Shown: piece by piece, positions 9,041 to 20,300 of the stretch | Layout of the letters: each line of letters opens with the position of its first letter | Position numbering within the stretch: position 1 is the first letter of the stretch | Origin: Nocardioides insulae DSM 17944 | GTDB taxonomy: Bacteria; Actinomycetota; Actinomycetes; Propionibacteriales; Nocardioidaceae | DNA: 64,000 nt | Assembly (NCBI RefSeq): GCF_000422825.1 | Contig: NZ_KE383929.1 | Coordinates: forward strand, 760,482 to 824,481 | Direction: 5' to 3' | The notes under the pieces: generated by a model | Database searches by the model: none | Told to the model about the DNA's origin: nothing | The model's input: only the letters and a program-made list of their open reading frames with translations | Program-made: the position numbers and the translations under genes

Positions 9041-10066
9041 TCAGGTCGCCGAGAAGACCCAGCGGTGGCGGGCACGGTAGACCTCCTGCGGACGGAGGAT
9101 CGCGCTGGGCCACGCGGGGTTGTTCGGTGAGTCGGGAAAGAGCTGGGGCTCCAGGGCCAATCCGTCACCCTGGCGATACACGCCGCCGCCGGTCGCGGGC
9201 AACGTCCCGTCGAAGAAGTTGGCCGTGTAGACCTGAAGGCCGGGCTGGTCGGACCACAGTTCCATCCGGGTCCGGGTCGCGGGCGAGGTGAGCACGGCGG
9301 CGGCCCGCCACCCGGTCCCGCGCACCACCAGGTTGTGATCGACCCCCCGCGCCGAGCGCACCTGCTCGTGCGAGGAACGGGCGGCCGCCCCGACCCCGGC
9401 CGGCTCCCGGAAGTCGAACGGCGTGCCGGCGACCTCGGCATGGCCGTCGAGCGGGATGCCGGTCGCGTCCACCGGCGTGTACTCGTCGGCATGGACCTGG
9501 AGCAGGTGACCGTCGACCGACCCCGCCCCCTCCCCGTCGAGGTTGAAGTAGGTGTGGTTGGTCAGGTTGACCGGTGTCGGCGCGTCGGTGACCGCACGGA
9601 AGTCGAGCTGCACCGACCTCTCGTCCACGGTGAATCGCACCTCGGCCCGGAGCCGGCCGGGGAAGCCCTGATCGCCGTCCGGGCTCTCCAGCCGTAGGAC
9701 GGCGTATCGTCCCGTCCGCTCCACGAGCTCCCACATCCGGGCGTCGAACCCGTCCGGACCACCGTGCAGGCTGTTGCCGCGGTCGGCGGTGCGCACCTGC
9801 ACCTCGCGGCCGTCGAGGGGGAAGCGCCCGGCGGCGATCCGGTTGGCGTACCGCCCGATGGTGCCACCCAGGTGGCCTCCGCAACGACCGTAGTGGTGCT
9901 CGCTGGGGTGACCCAGGACGACGTTGCGCCGCACTCCGTCGCCACCGGTGACCTCGAGGCGATGAACCGCGGCCCCCTTGCGCAGCACCTCGAGGACGGG
10001 GCCCGGGGAGGCACCGAGGACCACCGACTCGTCGATCACGCCGAGCACGCTAACAGCGGGGCTCAC
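9041..10066 (-). CDS. galM: Aldose 1-epimerase (mutarotase)
   Basis: Interconverts alpha and beta anomers of aldohexoses. The 341-residue protein has the family blocks GGTIGRYANRIAAGRF, NSLHGGPDGF, NLTNHTYFNLDG (active-site histidine) and LALEPQLFPDSPNNP (active-site glutamate). The GTG start overlaps the LacI stop codon (GTGA), so it is translationally coupled to the regulator; an internal GTG (VIDES) is an alternative. The LacI-galM pair implies sugar-responsive expression. The frame is open much further upstream over the lacI gene, which I treat as shadow. Confidence 0.94.
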   Translation of the reverse strand: MSPAVSVLGVIDESVVLGASPGPVLEVLRKGAAVHRLEVTGGDGVRRNVVLGHPSEHHYGRCGGHLGGTIGRYANRIAAGRFPLDGREVQVRTADRGNSLHGGPDGFDARMWELVERTGRYAVLRLESPDGDQGFPGRLRAEVRFTVDERSVQLDFRAVTDAPTPVNLTNHTYFNLDGEGAGSVDGHLLQVHADEYTPVDATGIPLDGHAEVAGTPFDFREPAGVGAAARSSHEQVRSARGVDHNLVVRGTGWRAAAVLTSPATRTRMELWSDQPGLQVYTANFFDGTLPATGGGVYRQGDGLALEPQLFPDSPNNPAWPSAILRPQEVYRARHRWVFSAT

Positions 10067-11076
10067 CGTACGGCGAGCGCCGTGGAGGCTCGCACTATCA
10101 GCTCCGGCACGACGAGGTCGACCCGCGGGCTGGACTCCCCACGCAGGGAGCGTACGGCGAGATCGACGGCCGCCTCCCCGAGCCGGGAGAACTCCTGGCG
10201 GACGGTGGTGAGGCCCGGCCAGTAGTACGCCGACTGCGGGGCGTCGTCGAAACCGACCACGCTGACCTCCTCCGGCACCCGCCGCCCCAGCTCGTGCAGG
10301 GCACGGAACACGCCGAGGGCCATCGCGTCGTTCGCGGCCACGACCGCGGTCACCTCGGGATCGGCCCCGAGGGCGAGTCCGGCCTGGTAGCCGCTCCGCG
10401 CCGTCCAGTCGCCCACGATCTCCGGTCCCGGGCGCGCACCCCGGTGCTCGTGGCCCAGGCACCAGCCGTCCCGACGCTGGGTCGCCTCGATCCAGTCGAG
10501 CGGGCCGGTCACGTGGGCGATCCGGCGATGCCCGAGGTGCCACAGATGGTCGACGGCGAGCTCCGCACCGGCGGTCTGGTCGATGCCGGCGGCCATCGGT
10601 TGGTCGCGGGAGACCCCCTGCACCACCACGACCGGGATGTCGAGGTCCAGGTCGAGGGTGCGGGTCATCGCCTCCCGCTGGGCGACGGCCACCACCATCG
10701 CCTCCACGGACTCACCGAGCAGACGATCGACCGCACTCCCCAGTGCGTCGCCGCGCAGATCGGGAAGCCCGACCAACGAGACGTCGTATCCGGCCCGGTG
10801 TCCGGCCTGCTGAAGGGAGACGGCGATCATGCTCGGCCCGTAGTGGTCCAGATGCGCGGCGATGAGCCCGATCCGTCCGGACCGGTTGGTCGCGAGCATC
10901 CTCGCGGCGTTGTTGCGCCGGTAACCGACCAGCTCGATCGCCGCGAGGACCCGTGCCCGGGTCTCCGCACGCACCATCGGCGAGCCGTTGAGGACCCGCG
11001 AGACGGTCTGGTGCGACACGCCGGCCCGAGCGGCGACGTCGGCCATGCTCGGTGCCCGCCCCCGCGCAGATCCCAT
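10063..11076 (-). CDS. LacI-family transcriptional regulator
   Basis: Sugar-responsive repressor of 337 residues. The N-terminal helix-turn-helix (MADVAARAGVSHQTVSRVLN) and hinge helix (ARMLATNRSGRIG) are followed by a periplasmic-binding-protein-like effector domain ending with the GFDDAPQS and TTVRQEF blocks. At the ATG at 11076 the GGAGGG lies immediately against the start codon; starting ten codons later (MADVAA) is the alternative. A perfect palindrome five bases upstream of the start suggests autoregulation. It is co-transcribed with galM and lies downstream of the giant secreted-protein gene, whose carbohydrate-binding-like modules make it a plausible further target (inference). Confidence 0.93.
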   Translation of the reverse strand: MGSARGRAPSMADVAARAGVSHQTVSRVLNGSPMVRAETRARVLAAIELVGYRRNNAARMLATNRSGRIGLIAAHLDHYGPSMIAVSLQQAGHRAGYDVSLVGLPDLRGDALGSAVDRLLGESVEAMVVAVAQREAMTRTLDLDLDIPVVVVQGVSRDQPMAAGIDQTAGAELAVDHLWHLGHRRIAHVTGPLDWIEATQRRDGWCLGHEHRGARPGPEIVGDWTARSGYQAGLALGADPEVTAVVAANDAMALGVFRALHELGRRVPEEVSVVGFDDAPQSAYYWPGLTTVRQEFSRLGEAAVDLAVRSLRGESSPRVDLVVPELIVRASTALAVR

Positions 11077-11081
11077 CCCTC

Positions 11082-11096
11082 CACTCTAGGAGAGTG
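11082..11096. promoter_or_regulatory. Perfect palindrome upstream of lacI-type gene, possible operator
   Basis: CACTCT-AGG-AGAGTG is a 6+6 bp perfect inverted repeat with a 3-bp centre, ending five bases before the lacI-type start codon. Position and symmetry fit an autoregulatory operator, although typical LacI operators have a central CG and shorter spacing. It overlaps the place where a ribosome binding site would be. Confidence 0.45.
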
Positions 11097-11258
11097 CTGA
11101 ACCGGACGGGCGAGCGCGAGCGGGTCCGGTGTGTGCGACGGCAAGGCCGCCGAGTGCAGGCGTGGCGGGTCACTTCGATCGAGGCGAACGCCGCCGGCGC
11201 TCCACCGGTCCTCGCCTAGCCGCGCGGGCTGTTCAGCAGACTCCTGGGGAGAGTGGAA

Positions 11259-11312
11259 GGAGGTTGTGAGTCTCGGTGCGGGCCATCGGCCCCGGTGAGA
11301 CTCACAACCTCC
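11259..11312 (-). terminator. Long intrinsic-type terminator hairpin of the giant gene
   Basis: A 16-bp perfect stem (11259-11274 with 11297-11312) encloses a further GGGCC/GGCCC pairing. It starts 16 bases after the stop of the giant secreted-protein gene on the minus strand. There is no clear T-tract, as is common for actinobacterial terminators. The rest of 11077-11258 shows no gene. Confidence 0.75.
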
Positions 11313-11327
11313 CGGTGTGGTGCTGGA

Positions 11328-14300
11328 TCAGTTGGTCGCCGCGATGTCGACGTAATCGATCTTGGTGTTGGTGCCGCCCAGGGCGTCGATGGTGAGTCGC
11401 CCGTCGGAGACGGTCACGCTCACCGTGGCGGTCTTGTGGTGGCTCGCGCTGCCCGCCGCCCCGCTCGGCACGAAGTCCTCGATCGCCGGCGTGCCCTCGA
11501 CGTTGAGGGTGTGGCTCTCCGGATCGGAGTTCGCCGCCGGGTCACCCGCCGCCACGGTGACGGCGTAGGTGCCGTTCGGGATCGCGATCTCCCAGCGGCC
11601 GTTCTCGGCGGTGCCGTTGAAGTTCGGCACGTCCTCGGCCTGCATGTGCATCAGGGTGTCCAGGCGCTGGTCGGACTGCGCGTTGCGGTCGCGGCCGTTG
11701 CCGGGTCCGGTGGTGCCGCCCACCGAGAGGTCGAGCGGCTGGACGCCGTCCTCCTGGATCCAGCCGTAGGACAGACCGGTGCCCTGGTCGGCGGCCGTGC
11801 GAGGACCGAAGGCCTGCCCGAAGTCACGCAGGTACCCGGTCGGCACCGGCGCCGCGGCGTTCTGGAAGTTCACCTTCTGCGCGAACGCGTCGGCGTCGTT
11901 CGGCGTCACGGCGATGGCCGGTGTCGAGTCAGAGTTCGCCGAGCCGGGGATCACCGCGCGGACCACGTAGTAGTACGTCGTGCCGTTGGTGACGCCGGTG
12001 TCGGTGAACGTCGTCCCCGTGAGCGCGTTCGGGCCGCTCACCCGGTGGGCGTCGTCCGCGGGCACGTCCGGGTCGGTGTCGCGCCACACCCGGTAGCTGA
12101 CGCCCTCCTCGCCGGTCGCGGACCAGCTGAGCGTCACCTCGCCGTCACCGGCGGAGGCGCCGAGGCCCTGGGGCATCCGCAGCTTCTCGGGCTTGATGTT
12201 GCTGATCAGGTAGGTGTTGTCGTTGTAGTCGTAGTTGATCCCCGAGTAGTCCATCATCAGCAGGTAGCTGCCGGGCACCGCGACGCCGTCCCGGTCCTCT
12301 ACCTGGAAGATCCGGACATGGTGGCCGCAGGGCTCCACGCAACCGTTGGCGAGGTCCGCGGTGTGGCTGTTCAGGGCCGGGTCGGACTTCTCGTTGTCGA
12401 CGTCGAAACCGAACGCGGTCGCACCGGGGGTGAACGTGCCACTCGCCGGCGCTGTGGTCGACCCCGACTTGGGCGGCAGCAGCGACTGCGCCCACAGGTT
12501 GTTCATGTTGGTGATCGACTGCTTGCTCCCGGAGCCCTTGTCGAAGCGGCTGATCGTCGCCCCGTTCGGGTAGGTGTGGTATCCGGACAGCTGCCGCACC
12601 GTCACCGGCTTGGTGGTGTCCCTGCGGAACCAGTACGGCGAGAGCACCTCGTCGCCGACCGCCTCGACATGGCCGTCGGAGTTCAGGTTCGTCGGGATGT
12701 CGGTCCCCATCCCAAAGGCCCGCGCGATCTGCACGACCGAGGGCTCCTGGTTGTTCTCACTGAGCGACTGCCACAGACCACCGAGCCTGATCGTCTGCGA
12801 GCCGTTGCCGGCGTTGCTCTGCACCGTCAGGGTGCCGTTGTGCACCTTGGTCGCGGTCGCGGTGAACCGGATCGTGACGTCCTTGCTCGCACCCGGTGCG
12901 AGCGTGAACGGCAGGGCCGGCGGGTTATCCAGCGCGAAGGTGTCGGTGAGGCTGAGACCGGTGACCTGCATCGGCTCGGTGCCGGTGTTGCTGATCCGGA
13001 CGACACCGGTGTCGGCGACCCGCTGCTGGGCGTCGGCCTGCGTCTGGATCCGGCTGAAGGCGATCTGGTCCGCGAACGGTGTGGGGTCCGGGTTGGCCAC
13101 CTTCAGCACCGCCTTGCCGGCGTCCGGCAGGTACGGCTTCACGTTCTGCACCAGCAGGACGATGTCCTGGCTGTCGAAGCTCCCCGGGATCTCCTCGGTC
13201 GCGAGCACGTAGGAGTTCGGCACGGTGGTGCCGTCGGCCTTCTTGTACGGGTAGACCCGCACGTGGTGGGGCAGCGAGCTGTCCCAGGTGTTCAGCTTGT
13301 CCTCGGTGTAGGCCCTCCGGCCGGCGAAGGCCGGCCACTCGGAGTAGATCCCGAACGCGGTCTCCTCCCCCGGGTCGATGTTGGTGGTCTCACCGTCGGT
13401 GTCGATCATCAGACCCTGGAGGTCCTCGGCCGGGATGGTGTACTGCCGGTGCACCCCGTTGGCGGAGCCGGCCTCGTGCCAGCCCACGTGGACGTCGTCG
13501 GTCCGGGGGCCGAACATCGCCAGCGGCGTGATGCTGATCGGCGTGTCGAAGAGAGCCTTCTGGAACAGCTGGGCGGGCACCTCGTCGCCGATCATGCCCT
13601 GGGTGTTCGGCATGCCGGAGTCGTTCGGGTTGGGGTCACCGACGTTGATCGGGATCTCGTAGGTGTCCATGATCCGCTGCAAGGACGGTTCGTTGCCGCC
13701 CTCGTAGCCCGCCATCGCCAGGCCGCGCAGCCGCACGGTCTTGGTGCCCGCATCGGTCGCCACCGAGAGCGCTGCTCCCTTGACCCCGACGCTGGTCGGC
13801 TTGAACGCGACCGGGATGGTCGTGCTCTCCCCGGCCGGCACGGTCACCGGGTACGACGGAGCGGACGGCTGGCTGAACTGGCCGGCGTCGCCGCCGCTCA
13901 GTGAGGCACCGGTGACGACCAGGTCCTCCACCCCGGCATTGGTGATGACCGCGTCGAGCGTCTCGGAGGTCGCGTTGACCGGACCGCTGAAGACCAGCCG
14001 GTCGGTCGCCTGGCTCACCGGGCCGCCGCCACCGCCCTGCGGCTTGAGCACCCGGATGGCGGAGTGGCTGCCGTCCTGGGTCATCTCGGTGACGTACAGG
14101 TTGCCGGTCCGGTAGTCCTCGGCGATGTCCAGCGGAGCCTGCATGTTGGTCGTGCCGGTGAGGCCGAAGGTCTGCTTGGACAGGGTGCCGTCCGGCGCCG
14201 CGTCGAAGGAGACCACGTCGCTGCCGCTGCTGTAGCGCAGGTAGAGCAGCTTCCCGTTGAGGGCCCCACCGAAGGCGCCGCCCTTGTACTCCAGGGCGCC

Positions 14301-17300
14301 GTTGGCGCTGGCGTGCAGACCCGCGTTGTAGACCCCGGCGAGGTCGTAGTTCGGGTCGGCCTGCGTCCCCACGGGGTACTTGGAGTTCTCGAACTTGTCC
14401 GTGCCCGCGGTCGGGTTGCCGTTGTTGAGCACGTACTCGCACCGCGACGCGTTCGGGTGACCGTAGTAGCGGTCCTTCTTCACGTCGAAGACGTAGTCCG
14501 TCTCCTCGGGGTTGCCGTTCTGCGCGGCGACCTTCGGGCCGGGGTAGCTGCCCTCGGGACGGTTGGCGCAGGTCGCCGGGAGGTTGTCCGGCACGGCGGG
14601 CACGTTGCCTCCGGCAGCCGACCCGTTGGTCGGCACGTAGAGGTGTCCGTTGCTGTGCCACACCAGGTCGTAGGCGTTGCGGACGCCGCGGGCGTAGATG
14701 GTCAGCGGCGCGTTCGCGGCGAACGGGTTGTAGTTCCCCGCCTCACCGGTGCGAATGTTCACGCCCTTGGCCGGCAGGTTCGCCGGCAGCTTGGCGGTGT
14801 CCAGGCGCAGGATCGCGGCGGAGAGCAGCCGCTCGTCCCGGTTGCCCCAGGCGCCGTCGGGGGCACCCATCGCGTTGTTGGCACCCTGGCTGAAGTACAG
14901 CGCACCGTCGGGGCCGAAGGCGATCGAGTTGGTCTCGTGGTCCTTGACCGAGCGGGGCAGTCCGTCCAGGACGGCCGTGTAGTTCTCCAGGTTCGGCCCG
15001 GTCAGCTTCGCCAGGCGACCCGAGGAGTCCGGCACGTTGCTCTGCCCGAGGAAGGGCGCGTTGTCGGTGATCCACAGGGTCAGGTCGTCCGCCGTCGACG
15101 CGGGGTCGAAGGTGAGGCCGATGACCGTGCGCATGCCCTGGTTGTAGGTGTCGCCGACCTGCCGGCTGTAGTCCTGCACCGTGGTGATGATCGCGGGGGT
15201 ACCCAGGGTGCCGTCGTCCTCGATCGGGAAACGGTAGATCTGTCCGGTGATCGAGCCGGCGTACAGGTTGCCGTCGGGACCCACGGTGACCGAGGTGTAC
15301 TGCTTGCCCTGGGCCGCGCCGGTGTCGATCCGGTCGAAGGCCACCGGACCACCGCCACCGGTGGTCACACCGGTGGTGAACGCCGTGGCGTAGGGCAGGA
15401 AGCTGCGGCCGTCGACGTCGTGGACGTCTTCGCCGATCTCGAGCCGGTAGAGGGTGTTGGGGTCCAGTTCCGCCTTGGGCGAGAAGTTGATCGTGTCCGA
15501 GCCACCACTCGTCTGGACGTTGCCGTCGACCTCGCCGCCGTCGGCCAGATCGACCAGCCGGACGTGGTCTGCCAGGGTGCCGGGCTCCACACCCCCGCCG
15601 ATCAGGTTGAGGTCACACACGACGCCGCCGGTCGGGCTGACGGCGGTGGCCAGGTTGCCCGGGGTGCACTTGAGCACCGAGGGACGCTGGGTCGCACCGG
15701 CCACGCTGTCCAGGGTGACCCAGTTGATCTTGGTGTTGGTGCCGCCCTGGGGCGTGACGGTGAGTCGGCCGTCGGTGACGTTGACGGTGCGGGTCGCTGC
15801 GCTCCAGTGGGTGGCGGCACCGTTGGCACCGGTCGACACGAAGCCGGCGATGGCGTTCTGGCCCTCGATGTTGAGCCAGTGCGTGCTGTCCAGCGAGGTG
15901 GCGTCACCGGCGGACACCGAGACCTGGTAGGTGCCGTTGGGCACCGCCATCTCCCAGTAGCCGGGGGTCTTCACGCCGCCGTCCGCGTTGGCGGGCAGCT
16001 GCATGTGCATCAGACCGGCCTGGAGGGCGGAGACACCGGCGGGCGGGTTGGCCCCGGTGTTCCGGTTGCGGCCGTTGCCGACCAGGCTGACCGGCTGATC
16101 GGTCGCGATCGCCTTCCAGCCGTAGGTCAGCCCCTCGCCCTGGTCCGCGCCGGTGCGAGCGCCGTACGCCTGGCCGAAGTCCTCGGCGTACCCCGCCGGC
16201 GGCGTGCTCGCCTCGTCGGAGAATCGGACCTTCGCGTGCACGTCGGGCTCGATCGGCTCGGTGGCGCTGTCGATCTCGAGGTAGTTGAGCTTGGTGTTGG
16301 TGCCGCCGGCGGCGTCGATGGTCAGTCGGCCGTCGGTCACCCGTGCGGTCACCGTGGCGGTCAGGTACTCCTGGGTCGCTCCGGCCTGGAAGCGGCTGAT
16401 CGCCGGCATGCCTTCGACGTTGATCGAGTGCTGGCTGTCGTACGCCGTGGCACCCATCTGGTCGCCGACCGAGACCTTCACCTCGTACCAGCCGTCGGGA
16501 AGCGCCCGCTCGAAGGCACCGGGGGTCTTGTTGCCGTTGGTCCCGGCACCGCCGTCGACGTCGCCGTACTGCATGTGGATGACCCGGTTCTGCAGGTCAG
16601 AGATGCCGACGCGGGTGCGAACCCGGGTGTTGGTGGTGAGGTTCAGCGGAGCGTGCTGCTCACCCGCCAGGCTCTCCTGGGTGACCCAGCCGAGTCCGTT
16701 CGCGTCGGTCCAGGCCGCACCGTTGTTCTTGGTGTAGCCGGTGGGGACGGCGGTGTCCGCCGTCGTGGTGAAGCTGTACTTCTCGTGCACCTCCGGCAGC
16801 GCCTCGGTGGTGGCGGTGGCCTCCGCGGAGGCCGCCGAGGCGTTGCCGCTCTCGTCGACCGCGACCACCACGTAGTGGTAGGTCGTGCCGCCGGCGACGG
16901 TCTCGTCGGTGAAGGAGGCGTCGGTGATCGGCTCCGCACCCGAGACCGGGGCGCCGGTGGTGTCGACGTTCGCGGAGGTCGAGCGGTAGACGCGGTAGCC
17001 GGCGAGGTCGTCCTCGGAGTTGGCCTCCCAGGTCAGCTCGACCCCGTTGTCGGTGACGCTCGCCTCCAGACCGGCGGGAGCCGCCGGCGCGGTGATGTCG
17101 GGCGCCTCCAGACCGCGGACCTCGAAGTTCTCGAGGTCGACCACGATGTTCTCGCTCGCGGCGGCGTTGCGCTTGGTGCTGTAGACGCCGGCGAAGGAGA
17201 CCGGGTCACCGGCCACGGCCGCCGCCTCGCCGTTCGCGAGGGCCACGCCGTCGAAGAACGCCTGCGGGATCGGCAGAGCCGTCGGGGCGACCTTGTTGGC

Positions 17301-20300
17301 GGCGTCGGTGAGCTGCTGGAGCGGACCGCCGTTGACCGAGTACTGCAGCGACGCGATGCCGCCGGCGCCCGGGGTGTCGTCGGCCCGCAGGACCAGCTTC
17401 ACGTCCTGGCCGGCCGGGAACGGGGCCGAGTTCAGCTCGTACGTGTCCGACGGGAAGGCCACGGCGCCGCTCTCGGTGAGGAGCTGGACCTTGTTGGTGG
17501 TGGCACTGATCCGTGCCACCGAAGCCTTCACATAGTCGTCCTCGCCGAGGCCGAACCAGATCCCGCCCTGCTGCGAGCCGTTGGTGGCACCGGGGAACGT
17601 CGGGGCGACGACCGTGGTCTCGACCTCGTAGCCGCCCTCGGCGCCGGAGACGCCCACGCCCAGGGTGTTGAGCTGCGAGTTGGTGCCGGCCGAGTCGGCG
17701 GGCTTGCGATAGGCGATGCCCTTGGTGGCGGTCAGCTCGAGGTGTCCGTCGGTCGTGGCGACCAGGCCGGGCTCGTAGCCGGGGACGTCGGGGTTGCTCG
17801 GGGTCGCCGGGGCCGGGGCCTGGGCCACGTTGCCTCGAGCCGACGGCGCGTCGACCATGGTGAAGCCGGTGTCGTCCAGGCCGCCCTCGGTCCCGTCGAA
17901 GGACAGGCTGTAGGGCAGGTCGACCGGGATCTCGGCACAGGTGAGCGTCGAGATCGGCGCGCAGTCGGTGACCTCCTCGGCGATGGAGAAGGCGAGGTCG
18001 GCGGTGTCGCTCGCGTCGCTCGGGTCGGTGGCGAGGATGCTCGCCGTCACGTCGCCGGCCGTGGTCGGCGTACCGGCGATGGTGAGGGTGCCGTCGGCGT
18101 TGTCGGTCGCGCTCAGGCCGTCGGGCAGGTCGGTGGCGGAGAGTGTGAGGGCGTCGCCGTCCTCGTCGACGGCGACCACGGTCACCGTCTGCTCCAGGGG
18201 CTCGCCGACGGTGCCCTCCACGGAGGTCGGGTCGATCGAGGTGATCACCGGGGCGTCGTTGACGCCGTCGACCGTGATGGTGAAGGTGTCGGTGGCGGTG
18301 CCGCCGTTGCCGTCGTTCGCGGTCACGGTGACCTCGAAGACGCCGTCCTCGGTGGGCGTGCCGGAGATGGTCGCGGTCTCCGCGTCCCAGCTCAGGCCGG
18401 TGGGCAGCGTCGAGACGTCGATGCTGACCTCGTCGCCGTCCACGTCGGTGGCGGTGATCGTGATCGGGGCGATCGCCTCGTCCTCGGTCGCGGTGGCGTC
18501 GTCGACCGGGGTGATCACGGGGGCGTCGTTGACGTTCGCGACGGTGAGGGTGAAGGTCGCGCTATCGGCGAGGCCCTTCGCGTCGGTGGCGGTCACCGTG
18601 ACGGCGTACTCCCCGGGCACGGTCGCGGTGCCGGTGATGGCGCCGTCGGCGTAGGTGAGGCCGGCCGGCAGGCCGGTCACGGTCACCGTGGCTGTGTCGC
18701 CCTGGTCGGGGTCGGTGACCTCGACGGCGATCGGCTCGATCGCCTCGTCCTCGGTCGCCTCCTGTGCGTCGATCTCGACGATGCTCGGAGCCTCGTTGAC
18801 GTCGGTGACGTTCACGGTGACGGTTGCCTCGGCGCTCGCCGTGCCGGCGGTGACCGTGACGGTCAGCTCGTGGGTGGGATCGGTCTCGAAGTCCAGGTCG
18901 CCGGTGACTGTGAGGTCGCCTGACCTACCGTCGATCGCGAACAGACCCTTGTCATTGCCACCGGTGATCGCGTAGCTGATCGCGTCGCCGTCGGGATCGG
19001 AGGCCTCGACCGTGTCGATGCTGGTGCCCGGCGCGGTGGTCTCGGCGATTTCGAACCGCTGGTTCGTGATGACCGGGGGGTCATCGACGTCATTGCTGAT
19101 GGTGATAGTCAGTGTCTCGTTCGCGGTACCGCCGTTGCCGTCGGTCACGCTCACCGGTACATGGAACTCCCCCGTGGCAGCGGTCAGGTTCGCATTACCG
19201 ACAGTGACGACGCCGTCCGCGGCCACCCGGAACTCGTCCGAGGTGCTGGAGAAGGTCCGCACATCGCCGTCTTCATCAGTAGCCGCCAACTGGCCGATCT
19301 CAGTGCCCGGCTTCGCGTTCTGCTCGACAGTCAGCGGCTTGCCCACGACGAAGACCGGATCATCGTTGATGTTCCTCACGGTCAGGGTGAAGGTCTCGGT
19401 GTCCGCGAGACCGTCCCCGTCCTGGGCCGTGACGGTGACATCGGTGCTGCCGGGGACCTTCGGCGTGCCCGAGATGGTGGCCGTGTCGGCGTCCCAGTCC
19501 AGGCCCACCGGCAGGCTCGGCTTCGCGAACGTGACGTCGTCGCCGTCCTCGTCGGTGGCAGTCAAGGTGATCGGGTCCATCGCGACGTCCTCGTCGATCG
19601 AGATGTCCTCGATCGGGTCGATGACGGGAGCCTCGTTCACGTCTTTGATCTTGATCGAGACCGTGCCCTCCACGCTGGCCTGGCCGTCGGAGACGTCGAC
19701 CGTGAGGCTGTAGGACGGCGTGGACTCGAAGTCGAGCGCTCCGTTGACGGTCAGCCGGCCCGTCTTCTGGTCGAGCGCGAACGCGCCGGCTTCGTTGCCG
19801 GCGAGGATCGTGTACGTGAGCGCGTCGCGGTCCACGTCGGAGCCCTTCAGCGCGGCTACCTGCGTGCCTGCCGGGGTGTCCTCGCTGATGCCCTCGAAGG
19901 TGTTACCGGTGAAGGTGGGCGCGTGGTTCTTCTTCGGGTCCTCGATCACGCGCAGGGTGAAGCTGCGGCGAGCGGTGGCCAGGCCGTCGGTGGCGGAGAC
20001 GGTGGCCACCCATGCGTCCTTGGCAGCACCCGTCGGCGCGGTGCCGACGAGCTGGCCGGTGGCGGCGTTCAGCCGAAGCCAGGTCGGACGGACCGGCGAG
20101 GAGCCGATCCGTCGGTAGGAGACCGAGTAGCGCAACGCCTGGGGGCCGCGGTCGGGGTCGGTCACGGACGGCCGCACGATCAGCCGGTCGCCCTCGATGA
20201 CGTTGCGGTTGCTCAGCGGAGCGAACTGGGGCGCCCGGTTGGCGGGGATCCGCACCTGGAAGCTGCGCTTGGCGCTGGCGCGACCGTCGGTGACCCGCAG

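Noticed and set aside
14064..18923. 1,619-residue plus-strand open frame
   Set aside because: It lies wholly opposite the giant secreted-protein gene, has Val/Gly/Arg/Asp-heavy composition without domains, and the minus strand gives clear domains. Treated as a shadow, as are the similar frames at 11253-13904, 42990-45686, 50829-52691 and 61459-63624.
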